DNA of 64,000 nucleotides from Tridacna crocea (Eukaryota; Mollusca; Bivalvia; Cardiida; Cardiidae). A program made the position numbers and the translations under genes. The stretch's first letter is position 1, and the number at the start of each line of letters is the position of its first letter. Below, in pieces: positions 33,264-44,699 of the stretch. The notes under the pieces were generated by a model, which was not told the origin of the DNA, did no database searches, and was given only the letters and a program-made list of their open reading frames with translations. The stretch is taken from assembly GCA_943736015.1 (NCBI GenBank), contig OX031065.1, forward strand, positions 39,880,427 through 39,944,426, in the 5' to 3' direction.

Positions 33264-35483
33264 TTGCATATAGGTTATTTAAACATTCAACATTTATTTC
33301 CTAAGTTGGATGAAATCAAATTTATACTAAATGAGACTAACTCACTTGATTTATTTGGTCTAGCAGAAACATTTCTCACAGAAAAAGTAGAAAACATAAA
33401 TCTTAACATAAATGGCTTTGTTTTTGAAAGAAGAGATAGAGTGGGAAAACTTGGCGGGGGGTTACTAATATACATCGCAAATCACATAATCTATAAAAGA
33501 AGAAATGATTTAGAACAGAGTGATATAGAAAGTATTTGGATTGAAATCAAATTTCCACATAACAAACCATTATTAATTAATTTCACCTATCGACCGCCAA
33601 ATACCAATCAAGACTGGATAGATAAGTATGAGAATCAGTTATTATCAGCTGAGTTTAATGACACAAATCTCCTGTTATTTGGAGATTACAATATAAATTT
33701 CAATTTATCATCTACATGTTTATATAGTAATACAAAGTGGGCTAAATTGATTAAGGATTTTGAATTACATCAACATATAACGGTTCCTACAAGAGTAACG
33801 AGCAACTCTTCAAGTATAATTGATCATGTCTATAGTACCTGTCCAAATTTTGTTCAAGAAATATCTGTTCCAGAAATAGGAATAAGCGACCACTTTCCTG
33901 TTGCTATAACTTATAAATACTCAAAAGGAAACGTAGGAAATAGAATCCAGTCAATAACATATAGATCTTTTGATAATTTAAACTTAGATAAATTTTTGAT
34001 GGATCTTGCCAAGACCAACTTTGATTTAGTCGAAACAATTAATGACCCATGTAAAGCGCTAGAACATTTTTACTTGATGTTGAATAACTGCCTATCAAAA
34101 CATATTCCGGTCAAAGAAAAACGGGTTAAAAAAGGAAGGCAGCCGGACTGGTTCAACGAAGAAATTATACAAGCAATAAGGACAAGAGACAATTTCAAAC
34201 AAGGACACAATTTCTCCATGTACAAAATTTGGACAAATAAAGTCACTGCAATTATTAAGAAAAACAAAAAGGATTATTTTAATAAGGCCATTCAAAGTAA
34301 AACAGATTCAAAAAATATTTGGAAAAATCTTCAACGAATTACATCAAATGAAAGGAACCCTTTTGAACTTCCCAATAATCTCATCGTTAATGGTTTAGAT
34401 GAAGAAGGTACAGTAAACGTCATAAATGCATTGAATAGACATTTTGTAAATATTTCACGAATGGTAACTAGAGCCCCCTTTAACCCGAAGAACTTTGAGG
34501 GTTTTAAAAGATATCTAGATAAAAAAATAAAAAATAATTACTTTAACATACATTTCATGACAGCACTAGAAGTACGGCATATGATTGAAAAATTAAACAA
34601 TAATAAAGCCACTGGGCTTGATGGTATAAGTCCCAAAATATTAAAATTGTGTAAAGATTTTATATCAAAACCTATATCAGTAATAATAAATAGTTGCATA
34701 GCAACGGGAATTTTCCCAGCTGATCTCAAAAAAGCGAGTGTAAAGCCTCTTTTCAAAGGCGGCGATAAATCGGATCCAAATAACTATCGGCCGATTTCAG
34801 TTTTACCTACAATTTCAAAAATATTTGAGAGACATATTGCAAATCAACTTAAAATCTTTTTAAAAACTACCGATGTTCTGTTCGCATATCAATCGGGCTT
34901 TAGAGAAAATCATTCTTGCCAGAATTCTCTCATTAGACTAATAGACTCGTGGTTAATGGACGTAGACGATGGTAAAATTATTGGATCGGTCTTTCTTGAT
35001 TTTAAAAAAGCATTCGATCTTGTTGATCATGAAATATTATTATATAAACTTAAATTACATCATTTCACAGACAAAGCTTGTAAGCTTTTCAATTCTTATT
35101 TAAATGGTAGATTTCAAGTTATCAAAAATGGCCCTGTGGTATCGGAAATGCAACCACTATCATCTGGTGTTCCTCAAGGCTCGATTTTAGGACCCATCTT
35201 ATTTTTACTATACGTGAATGACTTACCTTTAAACCTTCTATCAAACATAGACATGTATGCAGATGATGCTACTCTTTATAAATCAAGTAAATCTCTATCA
35301 GAAATTAATGAATTATTACAAAATGACTTATCTAAAATTGATACTTGGTCTAAAAATAACAATATGATTTTGAATCCAAAGAAAACTACTTGTATGATTT
35401 TAGGAAGTAAAAGGAGACTTAAGAATCTACCAGAACTTCAATTAAAAGAATCTACCAGAACTTCAATTAAAAGTTTCAAATAA
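33264..35483 (+). CDS. LINE ORF2: APE endonuclease and reverse transcriptase
   Basis: Numbering from Leu at 33264 (codon TTG). Endonuclease: HIGYLNIQHLFPKLDEI, LAETFL (Glu 35), TYRPP, FGDYNINF (Asp 141, Asn 143), GISDHFP (Asp 209, His 210). Reverse transcriptase: VKPLFKGGDKSDPNNYRPIS, SGFRENHSC, VFLDFKKAFDLVDHEIL, SSGVPQGSILGPILFLLY and MYADDATLY (YADD at 665-668). The endonuclease nicks target DNA and the RT primes on it. No ATG is near the frame's start. Near 35448 a 25-bp direct duplication (35423-35447 and 35448-35472) shifts the frame and gives a premature stop at 35483. The C-terminal part continues in the next frame. Confidence 0.85.
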   Translation: MHIGYLNIQHLFPKLDEIKFILNETNSLDLFGLAETFLTEKVENINLNINGFVFERRDRVGKLGGGLLIYIANHIIYKRRNDLEQSDIESIWIEIKFPHNKPLLINFTYRPPNTNQDWIDKYENQLLSAEFNDTNLLLFGDYNINFNLSSTCLYSNTKWAKLIKDFELHQHITVPTRVTSNSSSIIDHVYSTCPNFVQEISVPEIGISDHFPVAITYKYSKGNVGNRIQSITYRSFDNLNLDKFLMDLAKTNFDLVETINDPCKALEHFYLMLNNCLSKHIPVKEKRVKKGRQPDWFNEEIIQAIRTRDNFKQGHNFSMYKIWTNKVTAIIKKNKKDYFNKAIQSKTDSKNIWKNLQRITSNERNPFELPNNLIVNGLDEEGTVNVINALNRHFVNISRMVTRAPFNPKNFEGFKRYLDKKIKNNYFNIHFMTALEVRHMIEKLNNNKATGLDGISPKILKLCKDFISKPISVIINSCIATGIFPADLKKASVKPLFKGGDKSDPNNYRPISVLPTISKIFERHIANQLKIFLKTTDVLFAYQSGFRENHSCQNSLIRLIDSWLMDVDDGKIIGSVFLDFKKAFDLVDHEILLYKLKLHHFTDKACKLFNSYLNGRFQVIKNGPVVSEMQPLSSGVPQGSILGPILFLLYVNDLPLNLLSNIDMYADDATLYKSSKSLSEINELLQNDLSKIDTWSKNNNMILNPKKTTCMILGSKRRLKNLPELQLKESTRTSIKSFK

Positions 35484-36120
35484 TAAAATCGAGAATGTAA
35501 GTGTTCAAAGGGTTCTTGGTTTATATATTGACAATTCGCTATGCTGGAAGACTCATGTTGACAAGGTCTGTTCAAAGGTATCGTCAAAAGTGCATTTACT
35601 CAAGAGAATAAATAATTTTCTCACACTGGATATGAAACAACTGTTTTATAATTCATACATTGCTCCTTGTTTTGACTATGGTTGTATTTCGTGGAGTCAC
35701 TGTAAATCAGCTTTTATAAACAGAATTATCAAGTTACAAAAACGAGCTGCATGTATAATTTTGAAAAAACCTAGAAAAACATGCTCTAAGTCAAATTTCA
35801 CCTCATTAAAATGGCTTAGCATTAAAGGTCGCCGCAAATATTTTACAATCCTCATGGTTTATAAAACGCTTCATGGTCTAGCGCCACCTTACATGTCTAA
35901 CCTTATAAATTATAGTAGGATTCAATATTACATGCTAAGATCTGAGTTAAATAATGATGTTACAAGCCAAAACATACCTAGAACAGATTTTAGAAAGCGC
36001 ACCTTTTCCTATATTGGGATGCAATATTGGAATTCGATCCCCATAGATATAAGAACTATTAATAATATAGGTTATTTTAAACAAAAACTAAAAAGCTTTC
36101 TTATGTCATTAGACTTCTAA
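35473..36120 (+). CDS. LINE ORF2, C-terminal part in shifted frame
   Basis: Continuation after the 25-bp duplication: VSNNKIENVSVQRVLGLYID, WKTHVDKVCSKVSSKVHLL, then FYNSYIAPCFDYGCISWSHC, IIKLQKRAACIIL, FTILMVYKTLHGLAPPYM and RKRTFSYIGMQYWNSIP to a stop at 36120. This is the usual post-RT region of CR1/L2/Jockey-type ORF2 proteins (motifs LGV.ID, W..H...., RA.R.I, LYK.L.G..P.Y, RT...R.F...G...WN.LP). No RNase H is visible. Apart from the duplication the region is open. Confidence 0.75.
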   Translation, partial: VSNNKIENVSVQRVLGLYIDNSLCWKTHVDKVCSKVSSKVHLLKRINNFLTLDMKQLFYNSYIAPCFDYGCISWSHCKSAFINRIIKLQKRAACIILKKPRKTCSKSNFTSLKWLSIKGRRKYFTILMVYKTLHGLAPPYMSNLINYSRIQYYMLRSELNNDVTSQNIPRTDFRKRTFSYIGMQYWNSIPIDIRTINNIGYFKQKLKSFLMSLDF

Positions 36121-36453
36121 TTAAATGCCTACACTCTTCTACTGTTATATATTATATCAAATGAATATACATTGTTCATTTACAACTAATATTATATTGT
36201 CTGTGTATGTCTTTGAAATGATGTTATATTGTTGTATGAGTTATATTGCAAATTTATGGCTGTGTGCTCTGGATGTAAAGTGATATACATGTGTGTGGGT
36301 GGATGTGTGGGTGTGTGAGAGAGAGAGAGAGAAGAGAGAGAGGGAGGGAGAGAGAGAGAGAGAGAGAGAGTTATTGTAGTTGTTTTTAAGAAGGCCATGT
36401 TGAAAATAAGATTTGTACACATGTCTTAACATGTTATCTTCTCTAAATAAGGT

Positions 36454-36477
36454 TATTATTATTATTATTATTATTAT
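36454..36477 (+). repeat. (ATT)n tail of LINE
   Basis: A run of TTA/ATT triplets follows TAAATAAGG. Such short tandem tails mark the 3' end of CR1/L2-group insertions. Confidence 0.65.
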
Positions 36478-36578
36478 AACAACAGTAGTAGCTTTTTTTT
36501 TTAATATTTTGACGTTACACCAAAATGCGTCACTGTAAGTCCAGGAATTGGTCCAACTAGTATACATTAACCTGAAAA

Positions 36579-36945
36579 TACACATATACACGTATAACAC
36601 AAAATAAAACGATTTGAGGAAAATTATTTGTTGAGAAAATGCAAGTGTTTGTCTTTCACAAATCATAGCAGTATGCAGAAGTCCGATTTCAGAAGCATGG
36701 TATACGATGGATATCCTTGCAAATAGGATATTATGCCATGGCTCTGTTACCATAGTAACCAAAATGCTGTTTTCTGTTCACCTATCTCTCAAAGAGAAAT
36801 ATCGTATTTGCAATGGTATCCATCGTATACCATGCTTCTGATACTAAAATCGTGCATACCTCTAAGATTTTGTAAAAGGCAAACACTTGCATTTTCTCAA
36901 ACAAATAATTTTTCTCGAATCATTTAATTTGGTGTTATATGTGTC
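36579..36945. repeat. Palindromic MITE, ~367 bp
   Basis: The inverted arms share GAGAAAATGCAAGTGTTTG with CAAACACTTGCATTTTCTC, AATTATTTGTT with AACAAATAATT, and GCATGGTATACGATGGATA with TATCCATCGTATACCATGC. Outer ends: TATAACACAAAAT and TTTGGTGTTATATGTGTC. It sits ~100 bp after the LINE tail. No other copy was seen here. Confidence 0.7.
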
Positions 36946-37130
36946 AAATCAGTCAAAATTTTAAACTTAGAATGATCTTGGAACATGAAGAATGGTCTTG
37001 GAAAGAGAAACATTTGACGTAAATTTCATGTAATCCGTCCAAATTTATAAAGAAATTCTAGAGGTCTAAAATTCTGTTGTGTGAGTCCAAAACGAGACTG
37101 TAAGCTGATCATCAAATATGAAACCATTAT

Positions 37131-38409
37131 TATACGCCCGAAGGGTATATTTATGTTATACCCCCGGTCGTCCGTCCGTCCGTCCGTTAGCAATTTCTTG
37201 TGTGTGCAACTCGAACTCCTACAGTTTTCATCGGAATTATTTGAAACTTGCCACAATGAATCTCCATGATGTCTAGTTGTGTACCTGTGTCTTAGAATTT
37301 TGATCGCTGTTTGCGTTCCAAAATTATCTGCCCTTGATTTCTGAAATAACCAACTTTTCACTTTGAATTTTTGTCCAGGCCATAACTTCCATACCATAAA
37401 AGGTATCAAATTGAAACTACATACACTGATAGAACACATTATGGAGAAGTGCAGTGCACATGAAACATAACCCTGCTACTTTTATTTTTTGAGTTATTGC
37501 CCTTTGTTAATTTTCAGTTTGAATTTTTGTCCAGGCCATAACTTCCAAACTATAAAAGCTAATAACTTGCAACTTCATACACTGATAGAACACATTATGG
37601 AGAAGTGCATTGCACATGAACCATACCTCTGCCACCGTTATTTTTTGACTTACAGCCCTTTGTTAATTTTCAGTTTGGATTTTTTGTCCAGGCCATAACT
37701 TCTAAATTATAAAAGCCAGTAACTTGGAACTTCATACACTAATAGAACACATTGTGGAAAAGTGCATCACACATGAACCATAACTCTGCCACTTTTATTT
37801 TTTGAGTTATTGCCCTTTGTTAATTTTCAGCTTGAATTTTTGTCCAGGCCATAACTTCCAAACTGTAAAAGCTAATAACTTGCAACTTCACTTCATACAC
37901 AGCTAGAACCCAATATGGAGAAGTGCATTGCACATGAATCATAACTCTGCGATCTTTATTTTTTTAGTTATTGCCCTTTGATAATTTTCAGTTTGAATTT
38001 TTGTCCAGGCCATAACTCCCAAACTTTAAAACCAATCATCTTGAAACTTCAAAGACTGATAGAACACATTATGAAGAAGTGCACTGCATAAGAACCATAA
38101 CTCTGCTATCCTTCTTTTTTAGTTATTGCCCTTTGTTAGTTTTCTCTTTGAATTTTCGTCAGGGCCATTATTTCTAAAATATAAAAGCTATGATCTTGAA
38201 CCTTTCAAGACTAATAGAACACCTTCTGGAGAACAGCAATTCACAAAATTTGTAACTATGCCACCCTTCTTTTTTTACCTATTGTCCTTTAATATTTTTC
38301 ACATATCATGGAGATTAACTACTCTTTATTCATGGCCCTTCCGTCATTTTAACTCATTTTACTGACAAGCCCCTTCGGGCGTATATGCGCCGCTTTGCGA
38401 AGCTCTTGT
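37131..38409 (+). mobile_element. Helentron-like element, TATACGCCC family, complete
   Basis: TATACGCCCGAAGGG (37131-37145) and CCCTTCGGGCGTATA (38371-38385) are exact 15-bp subterminal inverted repeats. The 5' repeat contains the hairpin CCC-GAA-GGG. The 3' end has GCTTTGCGAAGC followed by TCTTGT. A GTCCGTCCGTCCGTCC run follows the 5' end. The core has six ~157-bp units (TTTTTGTCCAGGCCATAACT, ATAGAACACATTATGGAGAA, TTATTGCCCTTTGTTAATTT). It is the same architecture as the other Helentron-like families but with unrelated sequence. Confidence 0.8.
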
Positions 38410-39854
38410 CTTAACATGGTGTCAGAAGATGCATTTATTCGAAATATAAACCTTGATATCTTTTTTTATTTCTGATCCAAACATAGATTTTAAGGGCTCT
38501 TTGGAACCGCCTCGGTGAGGCGGTCCTAATGATCAACCAAAACCTATGTTTTAAACAAGAATAAGAAAAATAGCCCATACCCCTGCAAACCCCACTTTTC
38601 ACTTTATAAAGTGGGGTTCACAGGGGTTTGAACTGTGCGGGCATGTTAACGTAATGAATAGTCATTTTGAAGCAAATACGCTCAAAATTGACAGTATATA
38701 GAAAAGATCCCAGATAATGGACAAATTGCATTCCTTGCATTCAGTGCAATTGAATTTTTTTCTTATTGATTAGAAACTCCTAACCGTTTGCTGAAAATGT
38801 GGAAAATTTTCTGTGACCAGGTCAAAATATTTCAAAGCATGCATCCGCTCTCTAGAGATAGCCATTGCAAATTACACAAGGGCCATATCTGCTGAGCAAC
38901 CCTACCGATTACAATGACATTTGTTGCGAAATGTTCTTCTCTCTATAGGCGCTTGAAGTTCTTTGCTCTGAAAACCCGCTCAAAATACTAAATATCAAGG
39001 TTAATATTGACGCAATCTATATGCAATTTCGTAATGGCTCATGTAGCAAAAATATTTAGAATTTTTGACCTGTTTTAGCATTTATACGTCAAGCGCATGT
39101 GCTCTTTCCGACATCATTCTTCAAGAGTATTTGCACATGTTTTCAGCCCTATTACTTTATCAAAGTACTGAAAATACTGAAAGACTAGCGAATTTGGAAC
39201 TAGTGTGTGGCTATGGTAAATGTAAATCTTTGTTGATTTATACAAGACTTTAGAAATATTGTCATATTTGGTTTCTGGGTCCGTTCCAGGTCCATCGGTT
39301 CAATCTGGTTATTAAATCCAAGTTGGTTCAATTCAAATGCAGTTCAATCCATTGACTTTACCCGACGCTCTTGACTATTTTCTTCTATAAGAAATATTAC
39401 GAAAAACTTCAGTTTGTTAACTTTCAATTTAAAACAGGTTATTTTGTTGAGACGAAATCTCCTGCCTAAAAAGACATCTTCAGATAGAAAGAAATAAGAG
39501 GCAATTTGTGTTTTGCATGTACACCTGGCCTTTTAGTTATTTCCATAGCGTAGCATTTGAAAAGATAAGACAAATATGATGCAGCCTATAAACAAAATTA
39601 ATACGAAGTTTCATAAAATTTTGTCCAATAGTTACAAAGATATCAGTCCGTAATGGAAACATACATCAAGCCCCCCCCCCCCCTTTTCCGATGACACGGC
39701 ATCAAATGAAAAAGGAATCTTTATCGGTGGACTATTGTAAGGAATATATTAATGATGTTTCACCAACTTTCATCAAGGATTTTAAAAGATGTCTGTCTGG
39801 ACAGAGGAGCAGACAGACAGTGTGGACAGTGTGACCCCGGCGTGATGAAAATGA
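38410..39854. other. Unassigned region with small hairpins
   Basis: Hairpins: CCGCCTCGGTGAGGCGG (about 38510-38526) and AACCCCACTTTTCACTTTAT with its complement (about 38587-38617). A loose inverted pair ATAAACCTTGATATC / ATATCAAGGTTAATAT is ~545 bp apart. Poly-C at about 39670-39685. No gene recognised. Confidence 0.4.
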
Positions 39855-40269
39855 ATGCAATTATCAAGTTTAGAAAACAGTGAGGAACGAGGAGAAAATG
39901 ATTTTATCTTCTTTTCCCATGATGTTTTCAAAAGGTTTTTAAGACAATTATAATTATCAGTGCCCCTCAGTAGGCCCCCTAATCCCCATTCCTAAATAGG
40001 TGTTAATTAAATCTGGTAGGCGTTCAGAGAACACACCATTAACACACCATTAAGCCGGGGTCACGACATGTGTACTATATACGAAGTCAGAAATGTGACT
40101 GGTATCTCGTGGACCTGTTTCCATGTATAACTTCTATATATCCAATAGTTAATTAATAATAACCGATAATGGGATGTTTTTCTTTTACAAAAATATAAAC
40201 ATCCGCCAGAATGTTTTATTTAATCTTTTTGTTAAGCAGGTTGAGGATTAACTTGGATTATACAGTTAA
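39855..40269. other. M1 remnant and unassigned DNA
   Basis: A worn M1 core with reversed short arm lies at about 39855-39945 (GAGGAGAAAATGATTTTATC; TTTTCAAAAGG). The rest is unassigned. Confidence 0.4.
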
Positions 40270-40498
40270 TTAACCCATTACCACACAGCAAAAATTTTAG
40301 ACCTATCCAAATTGAAAGCATTTTGAGATGACAATTTCAAAGTAGCTCAAATGGTGCAATTTTGCTTTGATAGGGAAAAAAGAAACTGGGAAAAGGAGAA
40401 AATGCTGGTTACCAGCATTTTCTCCTTTTCCAACAATGATTTCAAAAGGCTTCTTCCTCACGGGCGTTAAAAGTTGTCGTTGTGTGGTAAAGGGTTAA
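40270..40498 (-). repeat. M1 MITE, full length
   Basis: It is 229 bp, TTAA to TTAA. The long arm comes first (CACACAGCAAAAATTTTAGAC), then a perfect core around CTGGTTACCAG, then the short arm (AAGGCTTCTTCCTCACGGG). Ends: CCCATTACC and GGTAAAGGG. Confidence 0.85.
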
Positions 40499-40524
40499 CA
40501 GCAACGGATGCAATAGTCAACTAT

Positions 40525-40756
40525 TTAACTCTTAAAAAAAAAAACAAACATTTTACGGCCCTCCACATTAAAAGCTGTTCCAGACAATAAAGTTAAATGT
40601 TATTAAATTGATGAAAACATTCTAAAAGGGTTGAAAAAACACGAGAAAAGGGGAAAATGCTTGTATCTAGTATTTCCTATTTCTTTTCCCGCATTGTTTT
40701 CAAAGGGCTTTTTCCCCACTAATGTGAAAACTTCGGATTGTGTGGTAAAAGGTTAA
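40525..40756 (-). repeat. M1 MITE, diverged
   Basis: It runs TTAA to TTAA with a worn long arm and core (GAGAAAAGGGGAAAATGCTTG) and a clear short arm (AAAACTTCGGATTGTGTGGT). It lies 26 bp from the previous copy in the same orientation. Confidence 0.7.
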
Positions 40757-41516
40757 TATACAAGACGTTAAACAACAGTTTAACGCATCACTTTCGCATT
40801 CAAAATGATCTAAATAATGAATGACTGGAGGAATGAGAAAGGTTCCCTGGCCAGTCAGGGTTTGTGTAGCCGGGATTTGCCACAAGTCACCTGGGGGTAT
40901 TACTTTTAGATCCATTCATACTTTTATGTACTCCTGGGTAGGAACCAGTGATATGAGCCTGATTTGCACATTAGGTCACTTACTTTACATATAAGCAAGC
41001 ATCATGTACCTTATCAATGACATCTTGTACAATCTACTGCTTTGAAAGTGGACAAGTTCAAATTGGGATGGTAGAGACTCTGCGCTTGAAGTCAAAGTTG
41101 TCGTAATGACTGAATTAAGATTCTTAACAATAAGGAGTATTTTTTGTGAGGCAGTATTTTGAAACTGTGGGTTTTTTTGTTTACATTGAGTCTGACTCAA
41201 TCTGGATGCCTATAGACTAGCTTTGCTAGTCTAAAATCATATTTTGCAGTTTCGTTCTTAATCTGATTTTACCTTTACATGTTTAAGTATTTACATCTGT
41301 GACCAGCCTTGTAGTCTGTTGTGTGAACTATATACGGGCGAGTTAAGGGTGGAGTTATTCTTGGCGACTGTTGCGACTTTTAAGGCACCAGTCCGCACAA
41401 ACATACAATTATCTTCATGGCTCCCAGTGAAATCTGCCTTATAGTGGAGATTTCAGTAATAGTCATAGAATAAATCATGTATTTTAACACAGGTACATGA
41501 AATGTAGTTTTCATAT
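40757..41516. other. Unassigned region
   Basis: No gene or repeat recognised. Confidence 0.3.
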
Positions 41517-42039
41517 TTTGTCGACAGCCGATCATTCAGACAACAAAATCATCGACAGCCGTATCACTGGTAATCGACATCCGTATCCTGATATTTTTCA
41601 AAGGTCCATAAAATCTCCCAGAGTGCATGAATTATGCCAAACACACTTTGTTGTGGAAGCGTAAATGATACACGAAATATATAAGGTGTTTTGTTGCTTT
41701 CGTACCGTTTATAATGCATTAGATTAATGATATTCTATGTAAATTGATTTTTTTCGAAAGAATGGGTATTTTATAGTGTTTTTCAGGGTCACAATTCTCA
41801 ATAAGTGAACAGACAAATAACACGTTGTCTGTTTAAAAGATTGACAGCGTTTGTAAATGTTAATACTTACGTTTTCGCTTCTCCAAGGGCATCAAAGTCA
41901 CCTTGTCCCCCTGTCGACAGCCGTACTGCTCGGTCGAAAACCGTATTCCTCGGTCGACAGCAGCTTTACGCAGTACCGGCTCGGTCGACAGCACAGGTAG
42001 CGATTTTGGTATTACCCCCGTGTTTATACTAGGTCCATT

Positions 42040-43345
42040 TGTTAATATATTGAGTGGAACTTTGCAGATATGGAGCCGTCCAAGCCTTATATTATGTCCA
42101 ATCATCAATATGTCTAGTAAAACCTTTTTATTGATTCAATAAGACAATATATTATGCCGATGAACCTTTATACCAGGTCGACTTGTCAATAAATTGTGTG
42201 GTAGTTTGCTGATATGGAGTCAGGTAAACCTTGTATTATGCCGATGTACATTTATATCAGGTCGACTTGTCATTATATTGAGTGCTAGCTTGTTGATATG
42301 AAGTCAGGTAAACCTTATAATATGCCAATGAACCTTTATACCAGGTCGGCTTGTCATTATATTGAGTGCTAGTTTGCTGATATGAGTCAGGTAAACCTTG
42401 TATTATGTCGATGTACCTTTATATCAGGTCGACTTGTCATTATATATTGAGTGCTAGCTTGCTGATACGTGTAAACCGTATATTATGTCCAATCAGTACT
42501 ATATCGAGTCAAACAGTCATTATATTGAATCAACGAGACAATATATTATGCCGATGTACCTTTATAACAGGTCGACTTGTCATTATACAGAGTGCTAGCT
42601 TGCTGATATGGAGTCGTGTAACCCATATATTATGTTCAAACATCAATATATCTTGTGAAACAGTTATTATAGATGATTCCACTGCACAATGTATCATGCC
42701 GATTTGACTTTATACCAAGTCGCCTTGTTGATATATGGGGTTGCATTTTGAAAATATGGAGTCGTGCAAACCTTATAGTATAGTAATTATAATATAATGG
42801 CTGTTTTACTCAATGTATTATAGATTGGACATAATATAATGTTTATACGACTCCATATCAGCAAACTAGCACTCAGTATAATGACAAGTCGACCTGCTAT
42901 AAAGGTTCATCGGCATAAAATATTGTCTCGTTGAATCAATTTAATGACTGTTTGACTCGATATATTACCGATTGGACACAACATAATGTTTACACGACTC
43001 CATATCAGCAAGCTAGCACTCAATATAATGACAAGTCGACTTGCTATAAAGGTACATCAGCATAATATGTTATCTCGTTGAATCAATATAATGACTGTTT
43101 GACTCGATAAAGTACTGATTGGACATAATATACGGTTTACACTACCCCATATCAGCAAGCTAGCACTCAATATAATGACAAGTCGACTTGCTATAAAGGT
43201 ACATCAGCATAATATGTTATCTCGTTGAATCAATATAATGACTGTTTGACTCGATATATTATCGATTGGACATCATATAAGGTTTACACGACTCCACATC
43301 TTGAAAATACCACGCAATATATTAACAAGGTGCGACGTTTGGTAT
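42040..43345. repeat. Palindrome of ~115-bp tandem units
   Basis: Six to seven units are in direct order, then about five in reverse, meeting near 42790. Forward marker AGGTCGACTTGTCATTATA; reverse marker TATAATGACAAGTCGAC. Confidence 0.75.
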
Positions 43346-44455
43346 AAATGTTTACGCGCATCCATACTGCGCATGTGTATTTCTCACAGATAGTAAAACT
43401 ATCAGCGCTATTGTGTATTTTTCGCACAAATGACAATAGTAACAGCGGACCGACGGTGCACTTTTACAAGAAGAACATTCTACGGATGGTAATAGCACGG
43501 TTGCACTAGCCATGGTATTCTATGGTTGTAATAAAAAGGGGAAGTTTTCACCAAAACGAATGCTTATTTGTCGTGGAAAAGGGAATTTTTCACGTAATGT
43601 CAGCTATCCAACGACGAAAATGATACAGCTTCTGACGTTTTCCTGAAACTGGCAGGCCAGTTGTCATGCTATCTTTCCGGAGAAGGTGATAGCATCAAAA
43701 CTGGCCTGCCAGTGTAAGGATGATATGACTGGTAAAGAATTAGCTGGAAAAAGTCCAGTTACACAGCAAACAATGAAACAGGCAGAAAATTGAAGCTGTT
43801 GAAATATACCTATTTCTTGAAGTATGGCCATTCCTCTTTGAAAAATACTGTGGGAAAAGGGTAAATTTCTTCCACTGAATAATTTTTCCCTTTTCCATCA
43901 TGTCAGCCGAGCTTTTATCCCTTTCCTTGGAAAAAATTAACTTCAAATGTGACCTTCATCCCTTTTTCCTGGGGAAAAAAGCACGGGTAGGTGTCATTTT
44001 TATTTTTTCTTATTGTCAAGATTTATAAGTACTATGATTGTGGAAATTTAAAAAAAAAATCTGTCCGTTAGAAAGTGTGTTTTTATTGAAAATTAACCCT
44101 TAACCCGGTCAAATTATCTCCCTTTTTAACTCAATGGTCTATATATAAAATGCATATTGGTACATTTGCCATGCTCAGAACCAGGCTTTTATGTTTTTTG
44201 TGCAAAACTGAATTTTTTTTTTCTTTAAAGTGATGTATATTTGTATATTCTTCTGGCAATTTTCCTGTTTAATTGACTATTCAAAGAAAGTGTGTTAAAT
44301 CCAGTATATGCTGAATTTTGTAACTGTATATACCTTTTTCAAAAGCGAATTTCTCGGAAACGAGCACGGGGACCTCCATGTTGACATGATGAGCTTTGTA
44401 TGTGCAAAGTTTAAAAAAAATCTGTCCGTTGGAAGAATTTGTCATAAACGTCTTT
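43346..44455. other. Interior of second foldback element
   Basis: It has a strong 26-bp-stem hairpin at 43648-43713 and an M1-like core remnant at about 43840-43910 (GTGGGAAAAGGGTAAATTTC). No gene recognised. Confidence 0.4.
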
Positions 44456-44699
44456 AATATAAGGTTTACTCGTCTCCATTCCAGCAAACTACCACACAAT
44501 ATATTGACAAGTCGACCTGGTATAAAGGTTCATCGGCATAACATATTGTCTCGTGGAATCAATATAATGACGGTTTACCATAACAAATTAAGAAATGCAC
44601 ACCATGTGAAGATACTACAACTCAATATATTGAAAACTTGGCTTGATATATTGCTGTTTTGACAGGACAGCATAAAATTAGTGCATATAAGACAGCCAA

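Larger units (their letters stand above)
30554..36477 (+). mobile_element. CR1/L2-like non-LTR retrotransposon (LINE), nearly complete
   Basis: Order: a 5' leader with a 27-bp tandem repeat (30554-30607 plus a partial third unit), ORF1 (30951-32858), ORF2 with APE-type endonuclease and reverse transcriptase (to 36120), and a ~350-bp 3' UTR. The UTR includes GT/GA microsatellites (36290-36370) and a terminal (ATT)n run at 36454-36477. A two-ORF layout with an SGNH-esterase ORF1 and a 3' microsatellite tail instead of poly(A) is typical of the CR1/L2 group. Only one clear lesion is seen in ORF2, so the insertion is young. The 5' end and target-site duplication were not resolved. Confidence 0.75.

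Noticed and set aside
36241-36762. 173-codon reverse frame over the LINE tail
   Set aside because: Low-complexity Ser/Leu and Ile runs come from GA and ATT microsatellites.
38413-38430. TGGTGTCAGAAGATG resembles the primer-binding site found after LTRs of some retroelements
   Set aside because: No LTR pair and no gag/pol-like coding sequence were seen around it; a Helentron-like end lies directly upstream. Treated as chance.
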